Of a stretch of 64,000 nt of DNA, positions 32,971 through 41,280 are shown piece after piece. The translations under genes and the position numbers were made by a program. This stretch comes from an uncultured Candidatus Melainabacteria bacterium. Its GTDB lineage: Bacteria > Cyanobacteriota > Vampirovibrionia > Gastranaerophilales > Gastranaerophilaceae. Numbering within the stretch: position 1 is the stretch's first letter; each line of letters starts with the position of its first letter. The stretch spans positions 1 through 64,000 of the forward strand of contig CAKUXO010000004.1 in the NCBI GenBank assembly GCA_934700385.1. The letters run 5' to 3'. The notes beneath the pieces are model-generated. The model was not told the DNA's origin. It saw only the letters and a program-made list of their open reading frames with translations, and did not search any database.

Positions 32971-33765
32971 TTATTTAACTAAATGAGTGCCGATAAAATT
33001 ATTTTGCGGATTTTCTTTATCTAAATCAAGCTGAATTATTTTATAAGCTCCTTGTTTAGAATAGCTTTCAGTTATAACGTTATAAATTCCAAAATTATTA
33101 ACTTCTTGGTTATCCCCATAATGTCCTGAAACAATCATTTTAACGTTATTATGCTTTTTTAAAACTTTTAAATATTCTTCCATTTTTGCTGTTTGTAACC
33201 ATAAAGATTTAGCAGGATAAACTGGAAAATGTTGCAAGATAATAACATCATCATTTTTATGTTTAGTTAAGGTTTTATCAAGCCACATAAGCTCTTGCGG
33301 AGTGTAATATCCGTTTGAAGATTGAAAATATTGCTTAGAGCCATCCATTGTTATAAAAACATAATCTTTACATTTAAAAACATAGTTTGGTTTTTTAGGG
33401 TGTCTAAAAAGCAAGGCTTTATTTACTCTTTCAAGGTAATATTTTTTTGTTATTCCGTTTGAAGATAAAACATCATTTGAACCTAATAAAACATAAACTT
33501 TTTTATTCACTTTTTTAATTAGATATAAAAAAGTGTTAAGATTATCTATATCTGCTTTTTGGATGTTATTTCCCCCAAAAACAACAAAATCAATGTCATT
33601 ATATTGATTAATTTCTTTAATTGTTTCTTGAAGTTTCCAAGCATTTTTTGTGTTCAAATTGATATCTGTAATTTGAATAAATTTAACTTCTTTTGAAAAA
33701 GCGAAGTTAGATAATAAATTAAAAAATAATCCTATGATTAGTGTTAAAAAAGCGATTTTTCTCAT
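32971..33765 (-). CDS. Exported metallophosphoesterase-fold protein, degenerate site
   Basis: Encodes 264 residues with a signal peptide (about 1-24). The fold is recognisable, but metal ligands are changed: D34-x-N36 instead of D-x-H, F-G-G-N-N-I where G-D-x is expected, G-S-N-D instead of G-N-H-D, and S-G-H-Y-G instead of G-H-x-H. Only the first Asp, the His of L-Q-H-F-P and the first His of G-H remain. It probably binds at most one metal, or is a pseudoenzyme acting as a periplasmic binding protein. A TATGCT lies 6 nt before the ATG. Monocistronic. Confidence 0.75.
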   Translation of the reverse strand: MRKIAFLTLIIGLFFNLLSNFAFSKEVKFIQITDINLNTKNAWKLQETIKEINQYNDIDFVVFGGNNIQKADIDNLNTFLYLIKKVNKKVYVLLGSNDVLSSNGITKKYYLERVNKALLFRHPKKPNYVFKCKDYVFITMDGSKQYFQSSNGYYTPQELMWLDKTLTKHKNDDVIILQHFPVYPAKSLWLQTAKMEEYLKVLKKHNNVKMIVSGHYGDNQEVNNFGIYNVITESYSKQGAYKIIQLDLDKENPQNNFIGTHLVK

Positions 33766-33902
33766 AGATAAAGCATAATATAAAAACGAAAAACTTAACA
33801 GGTAATTTACAAAATGTTAAAAAAATCTTAATAGAAATAGCATTTTGTCTTGATTTTTGGTAATATTGACCTACCCACAAAAAAGAAAGGGTTCAATATA
33901 TA

Positions 33903-35438
33903 ATGAATAAAACATTCCAATTTTGGGCATTGTTAATGCTCTTGGGGCTTCAAAAAGCCTTTGCGCTTAATGTTGATGAAATTATGGATAAGCATGTTGC
34001 ACCAATTTCAGACGCTATAGCAAACGTTATTTTTTATCAAATTAATCTTTTTGGTATAAAAATTCCTGTAATTATTTGCTGGATTTTAATTGCCGGCATA
34101 TTTTTCACTTTTTATTTTAAAGGAATTTCAATTTGGGGCTTTAAACACGCTCTTGAAGTTGTTTCTTCAAAACCATCTTCTTCAGAAGATGAAACTGAAG
34201 AAAAAGAAGGCAAAGATGGATGTGGTGAAGTTTCATCTTTTCAGGCTTTAGCAACAGCATTATCTGGAACAATCGGCATTGGTTCAATCGCCGGTGTTGC
34301 AATTTCAATTTCAATTGGTGGCCCTGGGGCTGCATTTTGGATTTTTGCGGGCGCACTTTTAGGTATGTCTATTAAATTTGTTGAGGCAACCCTAGCTGTT
34401 AAATACAGAAGATTTAACCCTGATGGTTCTGTTTCAGGTGGACCTATGCACTATATTGCACATGGTTTAACAAGAAAGAAAATGCGCTGGCTTGGTCAAC
34501 CTTTATCTGTAATTTATGCTGTTTTATGTATTGGTGGCGGTATTACAGGTGGAAACATGATTCAAAGTAATCAAACGGTACATCAATTAATTTTTATAAC
34601 AGGTGGAGAATCAAGTTTCTTACATGGCTTTGCTTGGGTATTGGGTTTAATTATCGCTATTTTAATCGGACTTGTTACAATGGGCGGTATTAAAAGTATT
34701 GCTAAAATTACAACAATTCTAACTCCTACAATGTGCGTATTATACATTGTTTCAGGCTTGGTTGTTATTTTTGCTAATTTTATGAATATCCCATCTGCAA
34801 TTTTATTAATAATTAGAGAAGCCTTTAACCCAACTGCTGTTGCAGGTGGTGTAATTGGTACTATAATAATCGGTTTAAGACGTTCTGTTCAATCTAATGA
34901 AGCTGGAACTGGTGCAGCTGCAATTGTTTATGCTACTGCTCAAACAAAAGAACCTGTTTCACAAGGCTTTGTTGCTTTATTAGAAACATTCTTAACAGGC
35001 GTTTTATGTTTATTTACATCTTTTGCAATTGTATTTTCAGGCGTTTTAGAATCAACCCAAGTTGGTAAAATTTCAGGAATTGAACTTGCTTCAAACGCAT
35101 TTCAATCAGTAATTCCATTCTTCCCTGTTATTTTATCTTTAATTGCGATGTTGTTTGCTCTATCAACAATTATCTCTTGGGCATATTATGGACAAAAAGC
35201 ATGGACATTCTTATTTGGTGAAGGCAAAAAACGTGCTTGCACATTCAACTTAATCTACTGCGGATTTATCGTTTTAGGTTGCGTTATGAATGTTAAATCT
35301 GTTATTGAAATTACAGATGCTATGATGATAGCGATGTGCGTACCTAATATCATCGTTTTATATATACTTTGTCCTGAAATTAAAAAGGATTTAAGTGATT
35401 ATTGCAAACGATTTAAGGTTTCAAAACTTGGTATTTAA
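33903..35438 (+). CDS. Na+ : amino-acid symporter (AGCS family)
   Basis: A 511-residue symporter of the alanine/glycine:cation family with about 11 membrane helices. Marks: F-Q-A-L-A-T-A-L-S-G-T-I-G-I-G-S-I-A-G-V, G-G-P-G-A-A-F-W, R-R-S-V-Q-S-N-E-A-G-T-G-A-A-A and a G-Q-K-A-W loop. An extra N-terminal hydrophobic segment (Q-K-A-F-A at its end) looks like a signal peptide, which is not typical of the family. It would use the Na+ gradient built by the Oad pump. AAAGGG SD; ends at a terminator. Confidence 0.95.
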   Translation: MNKTFQFWALLMLLGLQKAFALNVDEIMDKHVAPISDAIANVIFYQINLFGIKIPVIICWILIAGIFFTFYFKGISIWGFKHALEVVSSKPSSSEDETEEKEGKDGCGEVSSFQALATALSGTIGIGSIAGVAISISIGGPGAAFWIFAGALLGMSIKFVEATLAVKYRRFNPDGSVSGGPMHYIAHGLTRKKMRWLGQPLSVIYAVLCIGGGITGGNMIQSNQTVHQLIFITGGESSFLHGFAWVLGLIIAILIGLVTMGGIKSIAKITTILTPTMCVLYIVSGLVVIFANFMNIPSAILLIIREAFNPTAVAGGVIGTIIIGLRRSVQSNEAGTGAAAIVYATAQTKEPVSQGFVALLETFLTGVLCLFTSFAIVFSGVLESTQVGKISGIELASNAFQSVIPFFPVILSLIAMLFALSTIISWAYYGQKAWTFLFGEGKKRACTFNLIYCGFIVLGCVMNVKSVIEITDAMMIAMCVPNIIVLYILCPEIKKDLSDYCKRFKVSKLGI

Positions 35439-35442
35439 AATT

Positions 35443-35470
35443 AATGCTTGGGTAAAACCAAGCATTTTTT
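35443..35470 (+). terminator. Rho-independent terminator
   Basis: Perfect 9-bp stem aatgcttgg/ccaagcatt, 6-nt loop, T-run. Confidence 0.9.
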
Positions 35471-35473
35471 ATA

Positions 35474-36847
35474 TTAATTTTTTTCAAATGCAACAACTGC
35501 TTCAATGTGATATGTATAGGGGAATAAATCTACCCCTTGAACAAATTTTGGCTTAAAACCTTTTTTAATTAACAAAAGCATATCTCGCCTTAGGGTTTGA
35601 GGGTTGCAAGAAACATAAATAATGTTCTTTGCAATTTTAGAAATGGCTAAAAGCCCTTCTTTTTCACAGCCACTTCTTGGTGGGTCAAGAATTATATAAT
35701 CAAATTCTTTTTTTTCTTTTTCAAAGTCGATAAAATGTTTTTTAGCGTCCCCTGTTAAAATTTCAAAATTTTCAATGTTATTTAATTTGAAATTTTCTTG
35801 CGCTTTTTGTGTTGCCTCTTTGTTTTCTTCAACAAGAGTTATTTTACTTGCTTTATCGCTTACCCAAATGCCAATTGCGCCAACTCCGCCATAGGCGTCT
35901 AATATTGTTGAATTTTCTTTAATTTGAGAAGCAACAACTTCAAATAAATTAACGCTTGATAGGGGATTAACTTGAAAGAAACTAGTAGCACCAATGTTAT
36001 AACTTCTTTTTTTATCGCCTTTTTCTAGGGTTTCAACAATTGAATCTTCGCCTAAAACTTTTAAGGTTATATCGCTTAAAATTTTATTTTGCTTATGGGG
36101 GTTGAAATTAACAAAAACCCCTTTAATTTCTTTAAATTCTTTTGTTATTTTTTTAGAAAAATCTAAGATATCATTTTCAATTTTTTTGTATTTTCTCTCT
36201 GGAAGATTTAAAACCAAAGTTAAAAATATTTGTTGATTATCGGATGTTATTCTTAAAAGAATGTTTTTTAAAAGCCCTTTATCATTTTTTTCATTATAAC
36301 AACCAAGGTGATAGTTTTCCCTGATGAAAGCTGCAATTTCATTAGAAATTTCAGGTTGTAAAGGACAGAATTTAATGTTTGTTAAATCGTGCGAATTTTC
36401 TTTATAATAACCTAAAAGAACTCTTTTAGAATTTTTTGTTTCTTGAGCAGGATATTGAATTTTATGCCTATAACATTTGTCGTTTGGGCTTTTTATAACA
36501 TTATAAATTTTATCTTCTTCAACTAAATTATGAAAAATGTCTTTTAAAATTAAAGTTTTTTGTTTAATTAGATAGTCATAGTTGCAATATTGAATTTGGC
36601 AACTTCCGCAAGCATTATAAATAGGGCAAAAGGGCTTTGTTCTTTCTTTAGATGGCTCTATAATTTCAACAACTTCTCCTTTTGCATAATTTTTATTAAC
36701 AGAAGTTATCTTAGCTTTCACTTTTTCATTAGGCAGAGCACCCTTAATGAAAAAAACAAAATTTTCTTCGCCTAATTTTGCAATTCCATTACCCCCAAAA
36801 GCGAGCTTTTCAATTTCTAATTCAAATATTTCTGGGTCGTTTTTCAA
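35474..36847 (-). CDS. RlmD/RlmCD-type 23S rRNA (uracil-5-)-methyltransferase
   Basis: A 457-residue TrmA-superfamily enzyme. The N-terminal TRAM domain (about 1-65) is followed by the [4Fe-4S] cysteines C74, C80, C83 and the nearby C88 (C-P-I-Y-N-A-C-G-S-C-Q). A Rossmann core follows with D-A-Y-G-G-V-G-A-I-G and I-L-D-P-P-R-S-G, and the catalytic S-C-N-P-Q-T-L-R-R-D near the end. It methylates C5 of U in 23S rRNA; whether the site is that of RlmD, RlmC or both cannot be told. It overlaps the preceding gene by 4 nt. Confidence 0.9.
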   Translation of the reverse strand: MKNDPEIFELEIEKLAFGGNGIAKLGEENFVFFIKGALPNEKVKAKITSVNKNYAKGEVVEIIEPSKERTKPFCPIYNACGSCQIQYCNYDYLIKQKTLILKDIFHNLVEEDKIYNVIKSPNDKCYRHKIQYPAQETKNSKRVLLGYYKENSHDLTNIKFCPLQPEISNEIAAFIRENYHLGCYNEKNDKGLLKNILLRITSDNQQIFLTLVLNLPERKYKKIENDILDFSKKITKEFKEIKGVFVNFNPHKQNKILSDITLKVLGEDSIVETLEKGDKKRSYNIGATSFFQVNPLSSVNLFEVVASQIKENSTILDAYGGVGAIGIWVSDKASKITLVEENKEATQKAQENFKLNNIENFEILTGDAKKHFIDFEKEKKEFDYIILDPPRSGCEKEGLLAISKIAKNIIYVSCNPQTLRRDMLLLIKKGFKPKFVQGVDLFPYTYHIEAVVAFEKN

Positions 36848-37167
36848 TAGCTAAAATACCTGTCAAAATCTACATCATCAAAAGAACATAAAAGCTGATA
36901 AATTTCATCTTCTTCATCAAGCCTTTGATAGTTAAACTCATCAAATTTCCAATATTTAGGATTTAAACCGCAACAGCGAATTATGTTGTGTTCTTGTAAA
37001 ATTTTTAATTTCTTTTTAACAATGTCAAGGCTTAGTCCAACTCTTTTAGATAATTCAACGGCAGTTATTCCTTTTGGGTTTGAATATTTTTCAGGCGTCA
37101 AAAACATAAGCTCTAAACCAACGAGCTTAAGTTCTTTGTCTTCATTTTCATAATCATATTCAAACAT
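36844..37167 (-). CDS. Winged-helix protein (107 aa)
   Basis: Encodes 107 residues with a central helix-turn-helix (about 36-70, G-I-T-A-V-E-L-S-K-R-V-G-L-S-L-D-I-V-K-K-K-L) and acidic flanks rich in Asp/Glu/Tyr. It is probably a small transcription regulator, or a DNA-binding adaptor. A TATTAT lies exactly 6 nt before the ATG, facing another leaderless-type promoter for the 37205 gene, so it may act on its own divergent promoter. Co-transcribed with the rRNA methyltransferase (4-nt overlap). Confidence 0.65.
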   Translation of the reverse strand: MFEYDYENEDKELKLVGLELMFLTPEKYSNPKGITAVELSKRVGLSLDIVKKKLKILQEHNIIRCCGLNPKYWKFDEFNYQRLDEEDEIYQLLCSFDDVDFDRYFSY

Positions 37168-37173
37168 ACTTTT

Positions 37174-37179
37174 ATAATA
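37174..37179 (-). promoter_or_regulatory. -10 of winged-helix gene, leaderless type
   Basis: TATTAT on the minus strand, 6 nt (AAAAGT) before the ATG at 37167. Confidence 0.6.
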
Positions 37180-37192
37180 CCCTAAAATGTGT

Positions 37193-37198
37193 TAATAT
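37193..37198 (+). promoter_or_regulatory. -10 of the 37205 gene, leaderless type
   Basis: TAATAT, 6 nt before the ATG at 37205; TTTATA lies 16 nt upstream of it. The two divergent promoters overlap. Confidence 0.5.
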
Positions 37199-37204
37199 TT
37201 AAGT

Positions 37205-37483
37205 ATGAAAAAAATTATTTCAATCGTATTACTTACTTTTTTATTGCAAACGAGTGTTTTTGCAATTAATTTTGGTACATATAAAACAGAAACAGAATAT
37301 GGTTTAATTGATGGTTTTAAATGGAATTTATTTAAAAGAGAAGAAGGTCAGCCTTTAGTTCAATTAAAATCTGAAACAAAAGAAGAACAAATCAGACTTG
37401 AAAAAGAAAAAAATAAGCCAAAAGAAGTTCAAGATGATGTGCAACTGTATCGCTTTATGATAAACGACACAGTTGCTTATTAA
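37205..37483 (+). CDS. Small exported protein (92 aa)
   Basis: Signal peptide (1-20, V-F-A) then 72 residues: G-T-Y-K-T-E-T-E-Y-G-L-I-D-G-F-K-W and a Lys/Glu-rich helix. No Cys, no membrane anchor. It is divergent from the winged-helix gene with overlapping promoters and so may be regulated by it. No family is recognised. Confidence 0.6.
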   Translation: MKKIISIVLLTFLLQTSVFAINFGTYKTETEYGLIDGFKWNLFKREEGQPLVQLKSETKEEQIRLEKEKNKPKEVQDDVQLYRFMINDTVAY

Positions 37484-37484
37484 T

Positions 37485-40058
37485 CTATTTTATCTCTTTT
37501 AAATCATCTTTATTAATTCCAAGTGCTTCAAGATATTCAAAGACTGGTCCTTGTTTACCTTTTTGAATCCAGCTAAAGTCCTCATCAAGAGAATTTTGAA
37601 CCATTGAATAATATTTTTCTTTATCATTAAAGTAAATATTCAATCCCTCTTTCATGGCTTCATAAAAGGCTTCAGGAGTCAAGGAATCTTCTTGTTTAGT
37701 TAAAATTCCATTTGTTTTATTGTTTCTATTTACTGTATCTACAATGCCGCCTACGCTTGAAGCAATTACAGGAGTAGCAAGTGCCAAAGATTCACCTTGA
37801 GTTAAGCCGCAAGGTTCAAACTTACTTGGCATTAAGAAAAAGTCACTTCCTGCCATCATAGCAGCCATTGGCGCAAACCCATGGGCAAAAAGAATTCTGT
37901 CATTATCTTCTTTAGATAATGTTTCATCTTTTAATTTTTCAATTATTTCTCTTTGAATACCTTGTTCGCCATCAGCGCCTGCTATATAAAAAATTGGTTT
38001 GTTTTGGTTTGGAAAATCTTTATCCCAATTATCAAAAAGAATTTTTATAGCGTCACATAAAACATCAATCCCTTTTTGAGAAACTAATCTTCCACCTGAA
38101 GTGAAAATTGGGGTGTCAAAAAGTTCTGATTGACTTAAAATAGGTAAAGTTGTACCTTGTTTACCTTGTACAAATTCAAGCCTAGATGAAACAGCCTTTG
38201 CTTGCGCTTTTTGTTCTTCTGAACTTGCGCTTGAATTGCTGAAAGGTAAAACAAAATTATAGTACATATTCATTTTGTTTTTTGTTCTTGAATTAATTAA
38301 ATTTTCAATCGGGGTTTCTTTTGTATATGGTTCAAAATCAAGCCCTGTTAGTTTTTTAATTTTACCAAGGTTTGCTTCAACAGATAAATTTTCAAAATCG
38401 TTTCCATTAATAATGCCGATTAATTTTCCTGCTTTTTCTTTTTGAATTAATGCCCATTGTAGGGAATTAGATAATTCAGGATGATTAGGCGAGATTAATT
38501 CTTTTGCATAATTTTTTGAAACAGGATGAAAATAATCGCTTAAAATAATTCCCATGTTTAAAAAGTTTGTTGAAGTAGCTGCCGGATTATTTTTATCCAT
38601 TAATAAAACATTATCAATGTTTTTTAAATCTTCATCTTCTTCATCTATTTTATCAACTTGAATTTTGGCATTTGATACAATGTCATAAGAATATTTGTCA
38701 AAAAGAGTGTTTAAGACATTTGAAGTTGCAAGATTTTTTTGATAATAATCGTTGTTGCTTTGAGTTGAACCTTGATAAGCAATATTATGACCGATTGTAA
38801 TTATTCTTGATGAGCTTAAATTTTTAGAAGTTTCATCGCTTAATGCGCCATAAGCATTTTCCATTGGCGCTTTATATCTTAATAATGCCGCTAAGGGGCT
38901 TGCTTGCCAATCATTTAAAATAAAGCCATCGGGTGCTTTAATTTTATCAAAAGCCTCTTTAGAATTTATTTCAACATCTTTTGAAGCCTTTAAGCCATCT
39001 GTTTTTATTTTTGCAAATTCATAGATAGCTTTTGACATAATTGCAAATTTTTCAGGTTCTTCTGTTTTTAAATTGGCTTCATAAATCGTTCCGTCAAAAT
39101 ATTTATCAGATTTTATGAAGATAAGTTGTTTTGTTGCGCCATTTGGGGTTTCTTCTTCGCTTAAATAAAATTCAACAGGAACAGATTGCATTTTAGAATT
39201 TTTATAAGCGTCAAGTTTAAGGGTTGCAACTTTTTCAAGGGGGATTGTTTTTCCTTTGTAATTATAAAAATACCCCTCATCTGTTTTAGAAAAAGTAGAA
39301 TTGCCCTCATTTAGATACATTGGAATAAATGTTGGCATTTGAATATCTAATTTTGCAAGGTTAGACCTAATTTCAGGCGGAACAGAGCCAAGACCACCCT
39401 CTTTTACAGGGGCAAATTCAGATGTTGCAGACCAAAAAACGGGGTTTTGTTTTTCAATTGGTTTAAGTGGCTCAGTTGAAGTTAGTTTTTCAAACGCAAC
39501 ATTTTTAATTTCTTCAATAGCTTTATCATATTTTTGAGAATTTTTATTCATTACATTATCTTGAGTTAATAATGAAAGCCCGTGGTATTCTTTTGAATAT
39601 TTAAAAACGGCGGGGTTAATTCTTCCGTCTGATAATTCTTCATTTTTTTGTTTTATTGTGTTAATTGAAGTTTGAAGCGGAGTTTGTTCTGTTTGGAATT
39701 TTTCAATTACTTCTTCTTTATCTTTTTTAGATAATTTTTTACCCTCATAACCTGCAATTCCACCAAGGGCTAAAAGTGCAAGCCAAGTGTTTTCTTGTTC
39801 TTTTGCTATTTTATTAATGTTTGCTTGACCACCTTTTTTATTAGCCAATAAATAACCCCCTAAAGCGCCAAGGGCAAGGCTTGAAACCAATAAAACGCTT
39901 TTTGGAATTGAATTAAAAAATTTTTTAACTTTACCCTCTTTTTTATCTTGAGTTTCTTCTTGTTTAAAATTAGGAATAGAAGAACCCTTAAAAGAGCCAG
40001 CTTGATTTTTTGCAATACTTCTACTGCTACGCACAAAGCGTATCGGAGATACTTTCAT
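37485..40058 (-). CDS. glgA: Glycogen synthase-like GT5 with membrane N-terminal extension
   Basis: Encodes 857 residues, against about 480 for ordinary GlgA. Residues 1-60 are basic with S-F-K-G (22-25); two hydrophobic stretches follow (about 54-72 and 93-103) and then a helical spacer. The GT-B catalytic part starts near 207 with the ADP-glucose loop K-E-G-G-L-G-S-V (normally K-x-G-G-L-G-D-V). The C-terminal domain has T-S-G-G-R-L-V-S-Q-K-G-I-D, K-F-E-P-C-G-L-T-Q and S-S-V-G-G-I. It probably elongates an alpha-glucan using ADP-glucose from GlgC (55488-56726), but is membrane-attached or surface-targeted. The AAGGTG SD is clear. A GT5 role other than glycogen is possible. Confidence 0.8.
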   Translation of the reverse strand: MKVSPIRFVRSSRSIAKNQAGSFKGSSIPNFKQEETQDKKEGKVKKFFNSIPKSVLLVSSLALGALGGYLLANKKGGQANINKIAKEQENTWLALLALGGIAGYEGKKLSKKDKEEVIEKFQTEQTPLQTSINTIKQKNEELSDGRINPAVFKYSKEYHGLSLLTQDNVMNKNSQKYDKAIEEIKNVAFEKLTSTEPLKPIEKQNPVFWSATSEFAPVKEGGLGSVPPEIRSNLAKLDIQMPTFIPMYLNEGNSTFSKTDEGYFYNYKGKTIPLEKVATLKLDAYKNSKMQSVPVEFYLSEEETPNGATKQLIFIKSDKYFDGTIYEANLKTEEPEKFAIMSKAIYEFAKIKTDGLKASKDVEINSKEAFDKIKAPDGFILNDWQASPLAALLRYKAPMENAYGALSDETSKNLSSSRIITIGHNIAYQGSTQSNNDYYQKNLATSNVLNTLFDKYSYDIVSNAKIQVDKIDEEDEDLKNIDNVLLMDKNNPAATSTNFLNMGIILSDYFHPVSKNYAKELISPNHPELSNSLQWALIQKEKAGKLIGIINGNDFENLSVEANLGKIKKLTGLDFEPYTKETPIENLINSRTKNKMNMYYNFVLPFSNSSASSEEQKAQAKAVSSRLEFVQGKQGTTLPILSQSELFDTPIFTSGGRLVSQKGIDVLCDAIKILFDNWDKDFPNQNKPIFYIAGADGEQGIQREIIEKLKDETLSKEDNDRILFAHGFAPMAAMMAGSDFFLMPSKFEPCGLTQGESLALATPVIASSVGGIVDTVNRNNKTNGILTKQEDSLTPEAFYEAMKEGLNIYFNDKEKYYSMVQNSLDEDFSWIQKGKQGPVFEYLEALGINKDDLKEIK

Positions 40059-40171
40059 AAAACAACACCTTATTTAATTTTAACAACACATTTGTAGCGA
40101 TTTACTACTCTCTTAGAATTATCTTATTACAATTAAATTTTTAATGCAAATATTTTATGGTAGAATGATAA

Positions 40172-40501
40172 AAAAGTCGGCTGATAATCGCACAAGGTTT
40201 CAGATTTTGTGAGGAAAGTCCGTGCAGCCTAAATAGCAGACTTGCTTGGGAAACCCAAGTGCCCGTGAGGGTGAGGATAGTGCCACAGAAAAGTAGGTAG
40301 CTGTTTTACAGTGATAGTGCAACGGCGAGGTAAGAGCTCACCGCTGAACACCGTGAGGTGTCAGGCATGGTAAACCCCGGTTGGCTGCAAGTTTGAAATT
40401 GCAAGAAGGTGCTATTTCCGCTTCTATTAAGAAGATTGCATAAGAATAACGCAAATAGACAGATGATTATCTAATACAGAACACGGCTTATAGGCGACTT
40501 T
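40172..40501 (+). ncRNA. rnpB: RNase P RNA (bacterial class A)
   Basis: Catalytic RNA that trims the 5' leader of tRNA precursors. The universally conserved pieces are present: gaggaaagtccgtgc near the 5' end, ccacagaaaa, acggcgag, agacagatgattatc and acagaacacggcttatag near the 3' end. P1 is visible as aaagtcg (40173-40179) pairing with cgacttt (40495-40501). About 330 nt. A TAGAAT at 40161 fits the -10. It is on the opposite strand to the flanking protein genes. Confidence 0.95.
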
Positions 40502-40524
40502 CTGCCCTTTATGGGCAGTTTTTT
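40502..40524 (+). terminator. Terminator of rnpB
   Basis: ctgccc/gggcag stem, 5-nt loop, six T; touches the stop codon of the convergent gene. Confidence 0.9.
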
Positions 40525-41230
40525 AATTGGGAAGTTTTAAATTATCTTCTAATTCTAAGATAATTGCTTCGCCTTTTTTCGCCTTATAATGCAACCCAGG
40601 GGAAACTATTCCTGATAATAAACCAACGCCGCCACCAACAGAGCCACCTATAATTAAGCCTGTAATTGTATGACCTGCAGCAACACCGATGGCTGCACCT
40701 AAGCCAGAGCCAAAACCACCAATAGATAAAGTGTATGCAGCAATTTTACCTGCTGTTTCTTTTGCGCCCTCTTTAAGATATTCTTTGTTTGCAAGTTTTG
40801 TGCAAACAGGAATAGAAGTGCCATCAGGTAAAACAATATGAGTAAATTCCATAAAAACTTTTGCATTTCTTGAAAACCATTTTGGGTTTTCAATGCAGCT
40901 AATTCTAGCAATTAAAGAAGAATTACAAGGAATTAAAAGTGTTCCTTCTTTTGTTCTAACATCGCAATCGAAGTTAAATTGAACATAGTCCCCTGTTTTA
41001 TAATATTTTGAGTTAAAATTTTGCGCAAAATTAACAGTTAAAAAACTTTCTTTTTGAATAATGTTTCCGCTTGGGGTAATTTTAACTAAGTCTATTTTAG
41101 AATTTTTTGTTGTTTCAAGATGTTCAACATCATCTTCAGGGTAATATTTTGCTATAACTGGTTGAATTGATGAAGCACCTAAAAATAAACTAATTAAAAA
41201 TAAAGCCGTAATTTTTTTAACGTTATTCAA
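40523..41230 (-). CDS. Exported protein with VirB10/TrbI-like fold and glycine zipper
   Basis: I start at TTG 41230 (235 aa), because GAGG is 8 nt upstream and the product then begins with a clean signal peptide (1-27, ending V-I-A); the upstream ATG at 41266 adds a 12-residue leader before that SD. The middle (about 75-160) has the pattern G-T-L-L-I-P-C-N-S-S-L-I-A-R-I then H-I-V-L-P-D-G-T-S-I-P-V, reminiscent of TrbI/VirB10 beta-barrels. The C-terminal part holds a glycine zipper (G-G-F-G-S-G-L-G-A-A-I-G). Probably an envelope protein; no secretion operon is nearby. Homology is tentative. Confidence 0.6.
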   Translation of the reverse strand: MNNVKKITALFLISLFLGASSIQPVIAKYYPEDDVEHLETTKNSKIDLVKITPSGNIIQKESFLTVNFAQNFNSKYYKTGDYVQFNFDCDVRTKEGTLLIPCNSSLIARISCIENPKWFSRNAKVFMEFTHIVLPDGTSIPVCTKLANKEYLKEGAKETAGKIAAYTLSIGGFGSGLGAAIGVAAGHTITGLIIGGSVGGGVGLLSGIVSPGLHYKAKKGEAIILELEDNLKLPN

Positions 41231-41280
41231 AATTTTATCCTCGTATAATATTTTTAATTTTAACATATTTTTTATTTTGA

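Noticed and set aside
41231..41266. ATG start of the TrbI-like protein at 41266
   Set aside because: A GAGG ribosome site lies inside this leader and serves the TTG at 41230, which gives a normal signal peptide.
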